Assembly (NCBI GenBank): GCA_026120035.1 | Contig: JALRME010000023.1 | Location: 62,001-126,000 of the forward strand | Source of the DNA: Coleophoma eucalyptorum | Taxonomy: Eukaryota; Ascomycota; Leotiomycetes; Helotiales; Dermateaceae | Length of the DNA: 64,000 nucleotides | Reading direction: 5' to 3' | Shown here: positions 1 to 10,971 of the stretch, in pieces | Layout: every line of letters starts with the position of its first letter | Position numbering within the stretch: the stretch's first letter is position 1 | The notes under the pieces: model-generated | The model's input: the letters and a program-made list of their open reading frames with translations, nothing else | Database searches by the model: none | Told to the model about the DNA's origin: nothing | Made by a program: the position numbers and the translations under genes

Positions 1-548
1 CACGTCAATCTTGAGATTACCATATTAGAAGACCAGCTCCACCGTTTGAAGCCGGAAATAAATAAATCAGTGTTGCACATCTCGAAGACTATCGATAGCA
101 TATAAAAGAACTTAGCTGAGAAGAATTCTGAGCTGGAATTAGTGTAAAAGAATAGGCAAGACTTAAAATATGAGGTTTCGTTGATAAGTGACAAACTTCA
201 AGGGAATAAGGGAGATAGGAAGTTACTCAAAGTCGTACATCACGATCTGATACGATTCTATCGTTTCCGCCAATACGGTTAGTTCCGAGTTGTTGGTTTG
301 GGGGCAGCAGTTGCTTTTCCTTTTGTTGGGTTACCTCTAGCCGTAGCAATGGAGCTTGGAAATCTGTAAGTAGTGCCCCGAGGCACGTATTCTCATGTGA
401 CGATACTGCTGTATATATGGACTTAAAAAGAGAACTCCGAGAACGTTAAGATACGATCAATAAGCAGAATGAGGCGCTACAGCGTCAGAATTGCAAGCTT
501 GAGACCAGAAGATCGTTACTATCTGTGAGCCGTTGCAAAGTCAAATGA
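1..548 (+). pseudogene. Decayed coiled-coil protein gene, 5' end outside the window
   Basis: From base 1 one frame reads as a charged, heptad-like helix (for example ILEDQLHRLKPEIN), followed by a hydrophobic Gly/Ala/Pro stretch near 295-360. In-frame stops stand at 103-105 (TAA), 145-147 (TAA) and 280-282 (TAG); each is one C-to-T change from CAA or CAG. A GTAAGT donor at 366 suggests an intron to about 433, after which the helix continues (NKQNEALQRQN) with another TAA at 447-449 and a final TGA at 546-548. The stop pattern suggests RIP-like decay of a once-normal gene. I do not recognise the family; a fungal structural or chromosome-segregation-like coiled coil is possible. It is most likely not expressed as a full protein. 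Confidence 0.55.
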
Positions 549-1539
549 ATTCTATGCTATGTATTAACTAAAAAGACTATAATTCAGTGATTTTTTGATA
601 AACTACAGAATAGTTGCCCTAATCAACCATAAAATTGCGACTCATATAACTGTTGGAACATCGATATACCACCTGCACATGAGGTAACATCGTTACACCA
701 CTTACATATATTGGTATATCGCTACGCCACCACCTATATATGCATACATTTGGAATATCGCTATACTACTTGTGTTACTGCACTTTGCTCTTCAACGTAA
801 TCGCAATATCTCTCAAGCCTTGAGGGTAAAAAAATGCTGGCGCTATTACCTACAGCATATCTTTATGGTGCGGGTGCTCAGCGGTGTGGTCTTTCATCCA
901 ATGTCACAATATAGGTACTATGCTAAAAATGAAAAAAAGCTACACAGCGCTCTTGTACACTGAGGACACTCAATCCTAGATCGTGTTCGCCTAGAGCAGG
1001 AAGAGCATGATTGTGGTTGGAAATCATCTTACCCTATTGCAAAGTGACAAAGGATATCATGGTGGCACTGTGCGCTGGATCATGGAAATATTTGCATGAA
1101 TGGTAATCTACTTTGAGATGCCTGCCAGTAGAAAAGGGGTGATTGTGCGGTCTAACCTTCGAGAGCCCAGAAGAAACATCATTAGATTAAATAGAATTTG
1201 CAACCAAACCTATCAAACAGGTGCCACGCATCTTTAGAATATTTCTACTTGCACTAGTTGATGGTAGAATATCCAAATCTAGGGTTCTCATGTTAGCCCA
1301 AATATCTGGACCTAAGTATCAATAATCTGGGAACTTACAAAATATGGCTATGCCTAACCTAAGTCGCTGTACACTTTTCTGTATAGCATTCACATATTCC
1401 TCTACTGATCTGATTACGTCTGAGCTATTTAAGTATGTCTCTTTATATGTAGAGATACGGTTGACAGCCTTATACTCCTCAAATCCAATGTTACCTAGGC
1501 CTTGAGGTGCCGTAAACTTAAACTGACGCTTCGAATCTA
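549..1539. other. Gene-free DNA around LTR copy A
   Basis: Apart from the LTR fragment at 651-774, I see no gene here. The 63-codon frame at 772-963 begins inside the LTR end, matches no family and is probably chance. Confidence 0.6.
651..774 (+). mobile_element. Solo-LTR fragment (5' part), copy A
   Basis: The segment begins TGTTGGAACATCGATATACC and follows the complete copy at 47689-47994 closely (with small indels) until about 774, where the match stops. Only the 5' part of the LTR is present, so the copy is truncated. Sites differing from the other copies are mostly C/T or G/A, in line with decay. Confidence 0.7.
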
Positions 1540-2230
1540 CTATGCTTAATCTTTATCATGATGTACCGCGCGAAATCGATCGCTCGTCTCATCCGCTTCG
1601 ACGACTATTTCCGCAAGGCGTTTCGCGAGCTCAAAATTGCGTCCCTCAACAGCGCCTCCCAGCGCACTTCCAGTGCACAATATTGATTATAAGGCGGTCT
1701 TCATTTGGCCAGAGCATATTAGACTCAGCATTTACGAGCTCTATTATATTGTTATATTTGAGACTACCATTGACGAGTTTTTGAGACCACTGACCAATTG
1801 TGATTGGCTCGAAGTCGAAGCCACAGAGGTCGCACACGCTGCTTCTCATATCTTGCAGTAGTCATACAGCCGATCTCAGGTGCGAGACTTGTAGGATCGA
1901 ATTCTGGCTAAAAATCTATTTTCGGCATGAATAGTGCATGCAAAAACTTTGTATAATTCGAGGTCGGTGTCCTTGAGAATATTCTCAGAATCTTTCCACT
2001 GGTCCTAAAGCTACTGCTTGATATGTTTATCCAACGGCTCGGACTTGAACTTTCCATTTTCTGGAAGGTAATCGTAAATTCGTCCCGTAATGAGATTTCC
2101 CTTCACGGGAGTGAAAAAGATTATCGGAGAGTATTGCGTACGCCTGCTCAGCCTCGGCGATACTCATTTAGATGTGACCAAGGAGCGTAGAGAGTCTGCC
2201 TGAAGATTAGTCAGGGTATTGATATTTCAA
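1540..2230 (-). pseudogene. Decayed coding relic, family unknown
   Basis: Read on the minus strand, several blocks look like real protein: a part with GRIYDYLPENGKFKSEPLDK, then ENILKDTDLELYKVF, and further on NFELAKRLAEIVVEADETSD. The blocks are separated by TAG, TGA and TAA codons that are one C-to-T change from CAG, CGA and CAA, and by frame changes. This is the same decay pattern as at 1-548. I cannot name the family. It may be a RIP-inactivated duplicate or part of a retroelement. Confidence 0.4.
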
Positions 2231-2437
2231 TGAAAGGGGTGCGAACCCTCCGGTACTCGTTCTACACATGGTATCAAATTCTTGCCACGGCTCGAGTTCT
2301 AAGCCGGCCGCTCTCAATAGACAGTAAATGTATGATATAGCGTAGGATCATGATGGAAGGTAGTCCTCGAATACCCTGCTATCTTGGTGTGGACATTAAC
2401 AATTTGAAGTAAAAATTGAACAAGGCCCTTAAATTCT

Positions 2438-3346
2438 TTACATTTTGTAATGTTTCTTCCAATGATGCTCTTCCTGAAACCCCAAAATATTCTTAATCTT
2501 CTGGTTGCTCATAGGCGCCTCTCGAGCCCCCATATCTCTGTTAAAAGGGGTGTTGGGGCATTCCATTTTTAAAAATTCCATCGTGGAGAAATTATTTGTG
2601 ATTTCATCATTAGTTGCGTTGAAAACTTGAAAACCAAGACCACCCTTCTGGATACACAAATCGCACATCTTGCCAAGGTCCCTAGCATCTGTATAAGACC
2701 AGCCATGGACTTTCCAATTGCCAGGGCTGCCTACATAACCAGAAAAGACCTCCTCGTAATCTTCGGGAGCCACAACGTTGCCGATTCTTAAAGCGTAGAT
2801 ATCAATTCCAAACTTGTGTGCAAATCCTCGGGCTATGCGTTCAGAGCATAGTTTACTAATCGAATAAACGTCCATAGGATTGACGTCTACTTCTTCATCG
2901 ATTGGAAAACAAGGAAAATCAATATCGCCATCAGCAAATGTTACACCGTATACACATACTGAGCTTGCTAAAATGATCTTCTTGACTCCTAACTTGCACG
3001 ATGCTTCTACCACATTGAAAGCGGATTGCGAATTCACTCGGAAAGTTTCGTTATCGGGAACGAGCATATTTCGTGCGTAACCTGCCAGATGGATCACAGC
3101 ATCCGGAGCAACATTGAGAGGCTCCCTGAATGGTTGCGTGAGCTTAAAATGAGATGAGATAGCACTGAATACCTGACCGCCATCGCAGAGGTCGACCCTG
3201 AGAGTGTGAATCTGTTGACTAAGATCATCTGCTAATGGAATCAAATCGAGGTTTAAAATCTCGTATCCAGCCCCAAGGAGAGAGAATAAAATATGGCGAC
3301 CTGCTTTGCCCGACCCTCCTGTCACAACCACACGCTTATTGGCCAT
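2438..3346 (-). CDS. NAD(P)-dependent epimerase/dehydratase (extended SDR)
   Basis: Intronless gene of 302 residues with an ATG at 3346 and TAA at 2438. The N-terminus carries the Rossmann dinucleotide loop TGGSGKAG (residues 9-16, GxxGxxG). Further motifs are HLAGYA (substrate/cofactor region), LASSVCVYG with the active-site serine, and YSISK, the YxxxK catalytic pair. The length is normal for UDP-sugar epimerase or uronate-dehydrogenase-like extended SDRs. The late conserved part with GWSYTDARDLG fits the family's cofactor/substrate lid. It has no signal peptide, so it should be cytosolic. The substrate cannot be told from sequence. The gene stands alone between relic DNA and a 1.2-kb spacer. 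Confidence 0.85.
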   Translation of the reverse strand: MANKRVVVTGGSGKAGRHILFSLLGAGYEILNLDLIPLADDLSQQIHTLRVDLCDGGQVFSAISSHFKLTQPFREPLNVAPDAVIHLAGYARNMLVPDNETFRVNSQSAFNVVEASCKLGVKKIILASSVCVYGVTFADGDIDFPCFPIDEEVDVNPMDVYSISKLCSERIARGFAHKFGIDIYALRIGNVVAPEDYEEVFSGYVGSPGNWKVHGWSYTDARDLGKMCDLCIQKGGLGFQVFNATNDEITNNFSTMEFLKMECPNTPFNRDMGAREAPMSNQKIKNILGFQEEHHWKKHYKM

Positions 3347-4571
3347 TGTGGCAAAAACGTGTTTGATTTATGGATATTGAATGAGCAAATAAATTTATTG
3401 AAGTAGGGGATATGGAAATGATGTCTGGAAATAGCAAATCAATCAATGATGGGTCTCAAGTGACCTGGAGATATGTTGAAAAGCTTTTCAATTGGATTCT
3501 GCCTATATGACACTTGGGTACGTTCTGCCACCTCAAGCTAACTTCGTTGTCACCCGGAAACTCTCATTCCGAAGGTGATAGCCCAGTGCGTCATTAGTCA
3601 TGTTTATGTGCTGTGGGGGTGGTGATTTGAGTGGTGGAGAATGATCAGGCGGGCTCCCCAGACTGAGGGGGGCTTTTACGGCCGGATGTAAGTTGCAGAG
3701 TGGGGGTGAGGCGTCTACACTCGAGTATTATTTTATGGCGGGATCTCTGCTCCCGAGCAATTCAAGTTAACTTGGTTGCAACGCTCCTTCTGCTATTGGT
3801 TATTGTCAAATTGGCTCATACTTATTTTATGGTTGATAACCACATAGCACATCCAGGATATGAAAGGTGGTCTGCAAATAATTCTCACCCCTCACGATGT
3901 GCGGTAACCACCTGTGAATATTGTCATTGGAAGAATGTGACGGATAAACAAAAAAAGAACGAATGAAATGTTACTAATATTAAGTAGCTCAGATGTGGCT
4001 CGACCAGTCCATTCTGCAGCAACCATCGACTCCATGGTCAAGAACGCGTTCAAACTACTACCCCAGGTCACAAGCTAAGGCCAGTGCCGGACCCCCTTAT
4101 ATACCTGCCGCCCATCTTATACTCACCACGGCGTTAGACCCCCAATCATAGAGTCCGGGAGTTGGAAGAGGAGAGCCACCAGCAACGGCAGCTTCCCGCG
4201 CAATTTCCACCACCTTTCCAAGGAGAGAGCTGAAATACAAATTCAAACGGAGGACCGAATTCCCAATATCTTGGCCATGCTTCAAGTAACAGTGGTCCCA
4301 CTCCCCAGCCAGATGTTCCAATCCATGCCGAGGGCCCCTGGCAGCAGTGAGGTACAACCTCATGGACCAACTAGTACTTTCTTCGACGAATCATCGCGAA
4401 ACCTTCCGCAAGATGACAACGCGGTAAAAGATCCCTCTGATAAGACGATACAACCTGGCATTTGTCACCCAAGAACTACCGACCTAGAGCTTGATACGGA
4501 TAAAAACACTGCTATTTGCCCGATCCAAGGGCTATACTGCTTCGCTTAACAATACTAGCGGTGTACTTTGG
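3347..4571. other. Intergenic region
   Basis: This is the upstream region of the SDR gene and the 3' flank of the next minus-strand gene. Short open frames occur at 3700-3966 (+) and 4097-4363 (-). The latter contains LYDWGSNAVVS and looks slightly protein-like, but I could not connect it to a family or an exon structure. Confidence 0.5.
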
Positions 4572-6328
4572 TTACTTCCTCAACGCCTTCTCTGGATTCT
4601 TCTCAAATTTCTTACACCATTTACTCCAACTTCCTGCCCCCTTCTTCATCGTCGCCTTGAAATCCTCTCTAAACACCGCCCTTTGCCACTCCTCATCCTC
4701 CCATCCCTTTTCTCCCTCTTCTCTTACACCTCCTGTCTTACCCCTAACCACTGGCGCCCATCCGATTGCTTTAATAACCTCTGCCTCAGTAGGTGGAGTC
4801 CCGGCACTATCCTGTTCTCAAGGATCTAGAATCAGTGTATTTCTTTCATATATTAAGACGCGTATGGGTTAAGAGTAGCATAGGTTATAGAGTCTTAGAT
4901 CAATGCAGAAAATGAGACGATACCTGAAATGAGGGGACTTACAAACATCTGGGGGTTCTTTTTATGACATGATTCTGCTAAATACCTCCTCAACACATCT
5001 ATCTTCTCATCCTGCTGGAATCGGAGATGCAGAACCCTTTCCTTTCCGCCATATTTCCCGAATTTGGAATCACGCGCCCCTAGACGCTTGGTGATAATCC
5101 GGGAGGTGTTCCAACCTTTAATAGAGGCGTAAGCCCATACTGCATCGATTTCAAAGAGGCCTCCGAATGGCCAGATCACCGCCGCGAAAGTATCGATTGC
5201 GAGGGTTACGGGAAGTAAGAACGTGGAGATGACAGCGTCCGTCGTGGCTTTCTTTTTCGTGCGGTTGATTTGTGCAATGAAATTGGAGCGAACTTCAGGG
5301 GTGGTGTCTGTTACACCGCTAGGGAACACAAGGATGATTTCGTCGACTTCTGATTGTCTGTCAGCTGAAAAGTTTATCGGAGTCAGAGGGACCCTCTGCC
5401 TGCCTTCATTTCTAATTCGGCCTAGAAATACAATATCCGTAGCTTTAATATGATGAATTGCCCACATGACACCTTTTGTTGTTTTACTGTGTAGACCTCG
5501 CAATGACAATGTCTTCCCGTCATATTTATTTGCCTTTTTCACCTGGTTTTGACGTTCAGCCTATCATCCATACTGTCTTCACAAGCACATAATAAAATAC
5601 CTCTTCTTGCAGTTTCCTCTTACACCAATGTGTTTTCCGCTCCTTTACTCCCTTTGCAGGTTTCAGCAAGTGCGGTTGTGGTGGTGTGTACATAAGAAAT
5701 CGCTACAAAATTAGTCTAACTCCATCTGTGAATCCGTTAAACGGGCTGTACTTACATCTGGTAACGCCTCCTCAGTCATAACGTTTTTGCTTAGCTTTGG
5801 CTTTGGTAGAGGAATCAAGTACGCAATGAGTTTGTGTGGTTCTCTCGTATATTTCAATGAACCCTCTTCAGACATTGAATGGTTAGCATCGATAGATGAG
5901 GGCGGGAGCGGATTGTGCTGTCTCGGTGATGTAGGCGCTGATCTTGCTGGGTCAGATGTCGGCTTTGGAGGACGAGTAGGTAGATGGCTTGGTGGTCTCG
6001 CTGGAAGTTGTGGTCGATCATTCCTTACAGTAGGGGAAATGGGAATCTGTTGGTTGGCTGCTCTTGGGGGAAGATCTGGTGGCGCATTTTGGTCTGTCGG
6101 ACCGTGTACACCATTTAGACTAGATGGATGAACACCATTAGCACATTTTTTATCTTCGTTATCCTTTGCATCCTCTCCTAAGCCATTTGGTCCCTCTGGA
6201 TTTGTAGAGTGGTCGCCATTATCAAGAGCGTTTGAACATTGTTGGGGTACTGGGAACACTGATCTCTCCATGTGGCTCGATTCTAGCGGTGAGACGACAC
6301 TTTCGATTGTAGAAACCGGCTCAGACAT
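4572..6328 (-). CDS. Conserved ascomycete protein with proline-rich N-terminus, 4 exons
   Basis: Exons on the minus strand: 6328-5756, 5702-5601, 5542-4943 and 4811-4572; introns of 53, 58 and 131 bases. All phases agree, giving 504 residues. The N-terminal ~160 residues are low complexity, rich in Pro/Ser, with an LPARPPSHLPTRPP tract (possible SH3 ligand). The folded part starts at HKLIAYLIPLPKPK and continues through RFLMYTPPQPHLLKP, KTHWCKRKLQEE, a hydrophobic segment DTFAAVIWPFGGLFEID and the C-terminal TEAEVIKAIGW and WQRAVFREDF blocks. I recognise this order of motifs from an uncharacterised protein family kept across Pezizomycotina. The last exon lies under longer meaningless plus-strand frames and is easily missed. 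The hydrophobic segment could be a membrane helix. Function unknown. Confidence 0.85.
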
Positions 6329-8085
6329 TTTCGAAGTTCAACAGGCAGATTTAATAAAGGGGCAGGTAAATTTGGGAGGATGTCAAAATATAAGATCTGA
6401 GCAAAAGCTTCGCATGTGTTGCTTAGCATAATTTCATATCAAAATTAGTTGGAGTGCATTATGTTATTGAATGAAAGCAGACTGCAACAAGCTGTTTCCT
6501 TGTTAGAGAATGTGACTCCTGACTGGGAATCGTTGTCACGACTTCGGACAAATAGACGTCATCGGATGTGAACGAAACGTCGAGATTCGAAGCTATAATG
6601 GAGGCCCTTGAAACCCCCAACTGGCACTTCTGAATACCTTTGAGCGAGCTATTCGAATCGTATGGCTAGTAGGTCTTTTACCAGTTCAAGTAAGTATATG
6701 CTTAACGTATTAGAAATTGTGTTGTTGAACCAGCCCTCAGCACCCTCACGCAGGGAGAACAAATTTGACGTCTTTTAGCTAACTACATTCCCCTTTGAGT
6801 CTCGAGGAAGTTGTTTGCGCTTGTTAAGGAGACAGAATTATTGATGAAAAGAAGTGTATGATAAGTAATGTGGGAAATGCATTGCATTAAATTAGGAAGG
6901 TTTAGCACAGAGGATTGATTCGAGTCAAATGTGAGACGGGATGGATTACATAATTATGACGTATACCCCAGGGATTTCAAACGCAAACCTAAATAAGATA
7001 GGCAATCCATTTTCGGCACCCCTCAAAGATAGAAAAGTCCTGCCTATATACTAGGCTTCTTGTAAATAAGCCGAGCGACGAAGAGTCTTTTAAGACCTAC
7101 ACTGAACGAACAATAATCCGGGTCGGGTTGTGATGGCCCCTAAAGTGAATCTGACCGACGTCACATGAGCTGCACGTGTGGGATCACATGATATGTGAAT
7201 ATTAAGGGACATGCGTGGCACTTAACTTAGCCATTCAAGTGGACGTCAGCGTCTTGCGCCGGGCGCAATGCTGTGGTCTTTTGGCTCATTGGCGGACTGG
7301 AAAGCTTACACCTGCATTATGACAGTAAGTTTCGACGGCACAGTGACAAGCATCCAGCTAGACTGCAATAGGCTTGGGATTTAGCGCCTCCAACAGCATT
7401 CCGTAGATTATACCCTCGTACCTACCAATTTATAGCGACTGCAATCCGGCCTCTTCCAACCGCTTCTCCAACATTTTTGGCCGTTAAATATGTATATTCA
7501 TAGCAACTATCACGTCTGCCTTAGGATGTCCCAGCTACAGAATCACCACCACTATCATCATACTGACTCTAATGCGTACGCCTATCACTCATGGAGTCTA
7601 AATAATGGACAATCTAGACACTAGTAAAGACTAAGCATAGCGGCCGTAGCAACACGAGAGGAGATAGGAAATGTGGAGTATGTTCCTGAATTAGACTAGA
7701 TATGCTACTCTGAGCTTAGTCACACTCATCTTGGATGAATCAGCAGCAGAAGGAGCAGTGATTGGCAGCTATCACACCTTATTGATGCAAATACAACGCC
7801 CAGCTCGGGGTATTTGTCGCGAAACACGAAGCTATCACAGCCTTATGGCTGTTCCCGTGTAAAAAGCCACTCCATCGAGGGGTCAGCCCCGGCCGTGATG
7901 ACGCGTGAGTAGGCCGGGAAACCACAAGACATAAGTAACGCCGAGGTGCTATAACAAGGCTCCTTCTTTGCATCTAGCATTCCCTTTTCAATTGTGATCC
8001 CCCAGACTGTTTCGCCCACCCTTCCACAAAAAGTCCTCACTACATCCATGCCAAGCAAGCACCTAGATTGCTGTCCCGGGAGAAG
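6329..8085. other. Intergenic region without visible genes
   Basis: 1.76 kb between a minus-strand gene start and the start of the plus-strand regulator, so it probably holds both promoters. I see no conserved coding stretch. The short open frames on the minus strand at 7779-8058 show no family features. Confidence 0.55.
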
Positions 8086-9929
8086 ATGGTCTATTGTGGA
8101 AAGCCAAGCAAAGCTTGTTCGGCGTGCAGGGCTAGGAAAACAAGGGTAGGTTCTCGAAATATGTGTTCCTGATCCTCAATATCGATTTCTGCACTCAACT
8201 GTTTCAATGCAGCAATCAGTTTTGCACTTGATTTTGACACTGCTACAAGGAATTGCCGTTTGATTGTATAATTTTCTAATATCGTCCAGTGTGATACCTT
8301 AAAGCCAAGTTGCTCTCAGTGCAACCGAGCCGGTCGGCCCTGTCCGGGTTATCGGAACCCAGTAGACCTGCTGTTCCGCAATCAAACCGTAGCAACAAGT
8401 GGGCAAGCTAACGGGTCTGGCTTGAAGAATGTCAAGAAATGTCGCATTGTTCCCTTATGGCCCAAAGGAAGAATCGTCATTACAGAAGCCACCACGGGTA
8501 GTCCAGACTCAACTAGCACCAGTTGTAGCTTATGGAACCAATGGCCGGATTTCTCTTCTCCTTCTCTTGGAATGAGTATTTCTATGGAAGAACATGCGAT
8601 TTGTCATTTTTTCAAGAACTATGTTATAGATGACCCAGTATCGAAGGCCAATTTCAGCTATTTATTGGACGTCTACAGTCGAGAGGTAGTAGATACCTCA
8701 ATGAGCGATGTTATTGTTGCTCTTGGGGCCCTCGGCCTCGCAAAATTCAATCACGACCCAAAGCTGGGTAACAACGCAAACCAAAAGTACAACTCAGCTC
8801 TTATCTCGGTTAGCAAACGACTCAGGAATCTAGAATTAGCCAAGGAAGATCAGACCATGATAACTGTGATGTTATTAGGGCTCTACGAGGTATTGTTCAT
8901 AATCCACTTATTAGTTAGTCAAAGCTTATATGGAATTAGACAAATACATGCTCAAGTCCAAAGTCTTGGGAATCGTGGGCGAAGCATATCAATGGTGCTA
9001 CAGCTCTACTTCAGTTGCGTGGCAAGCAACAATTGAAGACGGTGATTGGCCATGACCTATTTGTTCAGGTCAGAGGTCATATCGTATGCTCTTGCATTTG
9101 GAATCCCGTCTTGCAGTTGCTTACCCCTTGACAGATCTCAAATTCTTTACAGAGACGCACCGCTATTCCGCCTTGCATCACCGAGTGGTCTGATGTGGCA
9201 CTACAGTACGAGAACCAAGCAGAAATTGCTGCAACCGTTTTATCCAAAATTAGTATTAAATTTTGCAATCTTCGTTCTACTATGACGCATTTTAGGGATT
9301 TTAGCAATTCTGAAAACATACTGAGGGCATCTATCGAAATAGACAACGAGCTCGCAGCTTGGGCAACTAACTGCCCGTTACAATACATCTATAGTACTGT
9401 CACGCTTGAGAGCCGATCGGATGACGTCTTCTTGGACAGTTATCATGTCTACAGTAGCGTCTGGATAGCAACAGTATGGAACCACTACCGTGCCATTCGA
9501 ATTCTTGTCAAGGAACTCATCATTCACCACTCAACCTATCTATCCGCCACTAGTTCTGAGCTTGCAGATGCTAGCGACGTGCACTCCATTTTTTATCAGA
9601 CGCAAATCATATTTTCAACCTCTCTCCTCCTACAACTCACGCATGATATTTGTTCTAGCGTTGTCTTCTTCTTGGGTTTCGACATAGACCAGAGCAAGAA
9701 CCGAGACATTCCTAGGACACTCAATGGAAATATCCTTATCTGGCCTCTATATGTCGCAGCAAGTACGAAATTTGTTTCGGGAATAATGCGAGAGTGGGTG
9801 GCTCGTCGACTCAGAGTGATTGCCGAAACCATGGGAATTAAACAGGCTATTCCGTTGGCAATTCATATTGAGGCAAAGAAGGATATTCAACTATGGAAGA
9901 CTGAGTGTGTTGATCAGCGAACTGACTAA
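8086..9929 (+). CDS. Zn2Cys6 transcription factor with fungal regulatory domain, 4 exons
   Basis: Exons 8086-8145, 8290-8889, 8940-9083 and 9153-9929. The first intron splits the zinc cluster: joining restores six cysteines at residues 11, 14, 21, 28, 31 and 38 (C-x2-C-x6-C-x6-C-x2-C-x6-C), the exact canonical spacing. The rest is the helical Fungal_trans_2-type domain, with typical blocks LGLYE, SWAKHINGATALLQLRG, IPPCITEW, and the late ICSSVVFFLGF. Length is about 526 residues. The donor of the third intron is uncertain: GTATGC at 9084 keeps frame, but a later GT near 9099 would retain a few more residues. The zinc cluster should bind CGG-type DNA sites in the nucleus. The stop is 63 bases from the convergent cupin gene, its likely functional partner. 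Confidence 0.85.
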
Positions 9930-9992
9930 GGGTGTTCATATTGTATAAAACATTTTGTATTCTACGAAAGACTTGCCACCTCTTGACCAGTC

Positions 9993-10517
9993 TCACATAT
10001 TCTCCTTACGAAACTCAATTGCTCCTTCTTTCGCTCCCTCTGCTCCTAAAGCCACAGTCACATACATTGCCCCCTCGGTCTTACTAAGGTTCTTCCACTT
10101 ATGCATTGCAGCCCTCTGCACGACAACGTCTCCCTTCTTCACTACCCTCGTCTCTCCCCCATCTAGACCTAACTCCAGTTCTCCTTCAAGTATCACAATG
10201 TAATCAACCGTCTGCGTCCGATGCCAGAATCCTTCTTCCTGCTCCGGATTAGGCCCGAATTTAAGATAGCAAATAGCGCTGCCGCCTGCGACGGGAAAAA
10301 ATAGGAATGGGGGCCCAGAGGAGACAGCACCCTGGTGGTAGGTGAGGTCTGCGTTGTGGGTTAGGGTGAACGAGGCTGGTGTAGAGTAGATATAAGCCAG
10401 TGAAGTTTCGGGTCCCAGGACCTGTGTTGGTGGTGGGGTAATGGGGAGGAAAGACGAGGTTTTAGCCTCCGAGTCTGAAATCGTTGTGATATGGACATTA
10501 GGGAATTCGACTGCCAT
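9993..10517 (-). CDS. Single-domain cupin protein
   Basis: Intronless, 174 residues, ATG at 10517. The second half is a conserved cupin barrel: FWHRTQTVDYIVILEGELEL (first motif, histidine and Glu-rich strand) followed by GDVVVQRAAMHKWKN (second motif, with histidine). A Gly/Pro turn region precedes it. Such small fungal cupins bind a metal and act as dioxygenases, isomerases or cyclases on small organic acids or polyketide intermediates; the substrate is not predictable. It has no signal peptide. It lies between two zinc-cluster regulators: tail to tail with one (64 bases) and head to head with the other (454 bases), which suggests a small co-regulated unit. Confidence 0.85.
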   Translation of the reverse strand: MAVEFPNVHITTISDSEAKTSSFLPITPPPTQVLGPETSLAYIYSTPASFTLTHNADLTYHQGAVSSGPPFLFFPVAGGSAICYLKFGPNPEQEEGFWHRTQTVDYIVILEGELELGLDGGETRVVKKGDVVVQRAAMHKWKNLSKTEGAMYVTVALGAEGAKEGAIEFRKENM

Positions 10518-10971
10518 CTTTATTTATCTTTCCTGGTTTGGATTTGGTTCTGAAACTGGAATTTTAGAGTGAAATCATGAGGGAGGAAGCTTAACTTATA
10601 TTCCTCAAGCACCTAGTGATGCTTTAGCTTACCATGCCTCATTTCTATGCTGAAGGGTTACTAGCTAATGGATCGACCACGCTAGACCCTTTTTGGGGTT
10701 ATTTGTGCGAGCTCGCTAAGTTCCGCGCCTTCCGGCTTCACTAACTATGTTGAATTAGTGATTTATAAGCTACGATACTATATGTCCAAGACCCAACTTG
10801 TAGTTTCTTGTTCCCAAACCATGGTAATATGTGCGAAATTGTTCCTCGATCATTCTACCTTCGTTTGATAGAATCGTCCACGCCGTTCTTCGTGCGGGAT
10901 TCCTTCCCGGATTCCTAACCTCGGCCTGTTGGCAATCTACGCTCCTCTTCTTGATACCAAAAGTTCATAAT
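10518..10971. promoter_or_regulatory. Divergent promoter between cupin and second regulator
   Basis: 454 bases separate the two start codons, which point away from each other. Expression of both genes must start here. I could not identify a confident regulator-binding site by eye. Confidence 0.5.

Noticed and set aside
3700..3966. Plus-strand open frame of 88 codons
   Set aside because: No family features and starts far from any promoter-like sequence; probably chance.
4491..4872. Plus-strand frames of 112 and 118 codons
   Set aside because: They lie opposite the last exon of the conserved minus-strand gene and have low-complexity Pro/Ser/Leu composition.
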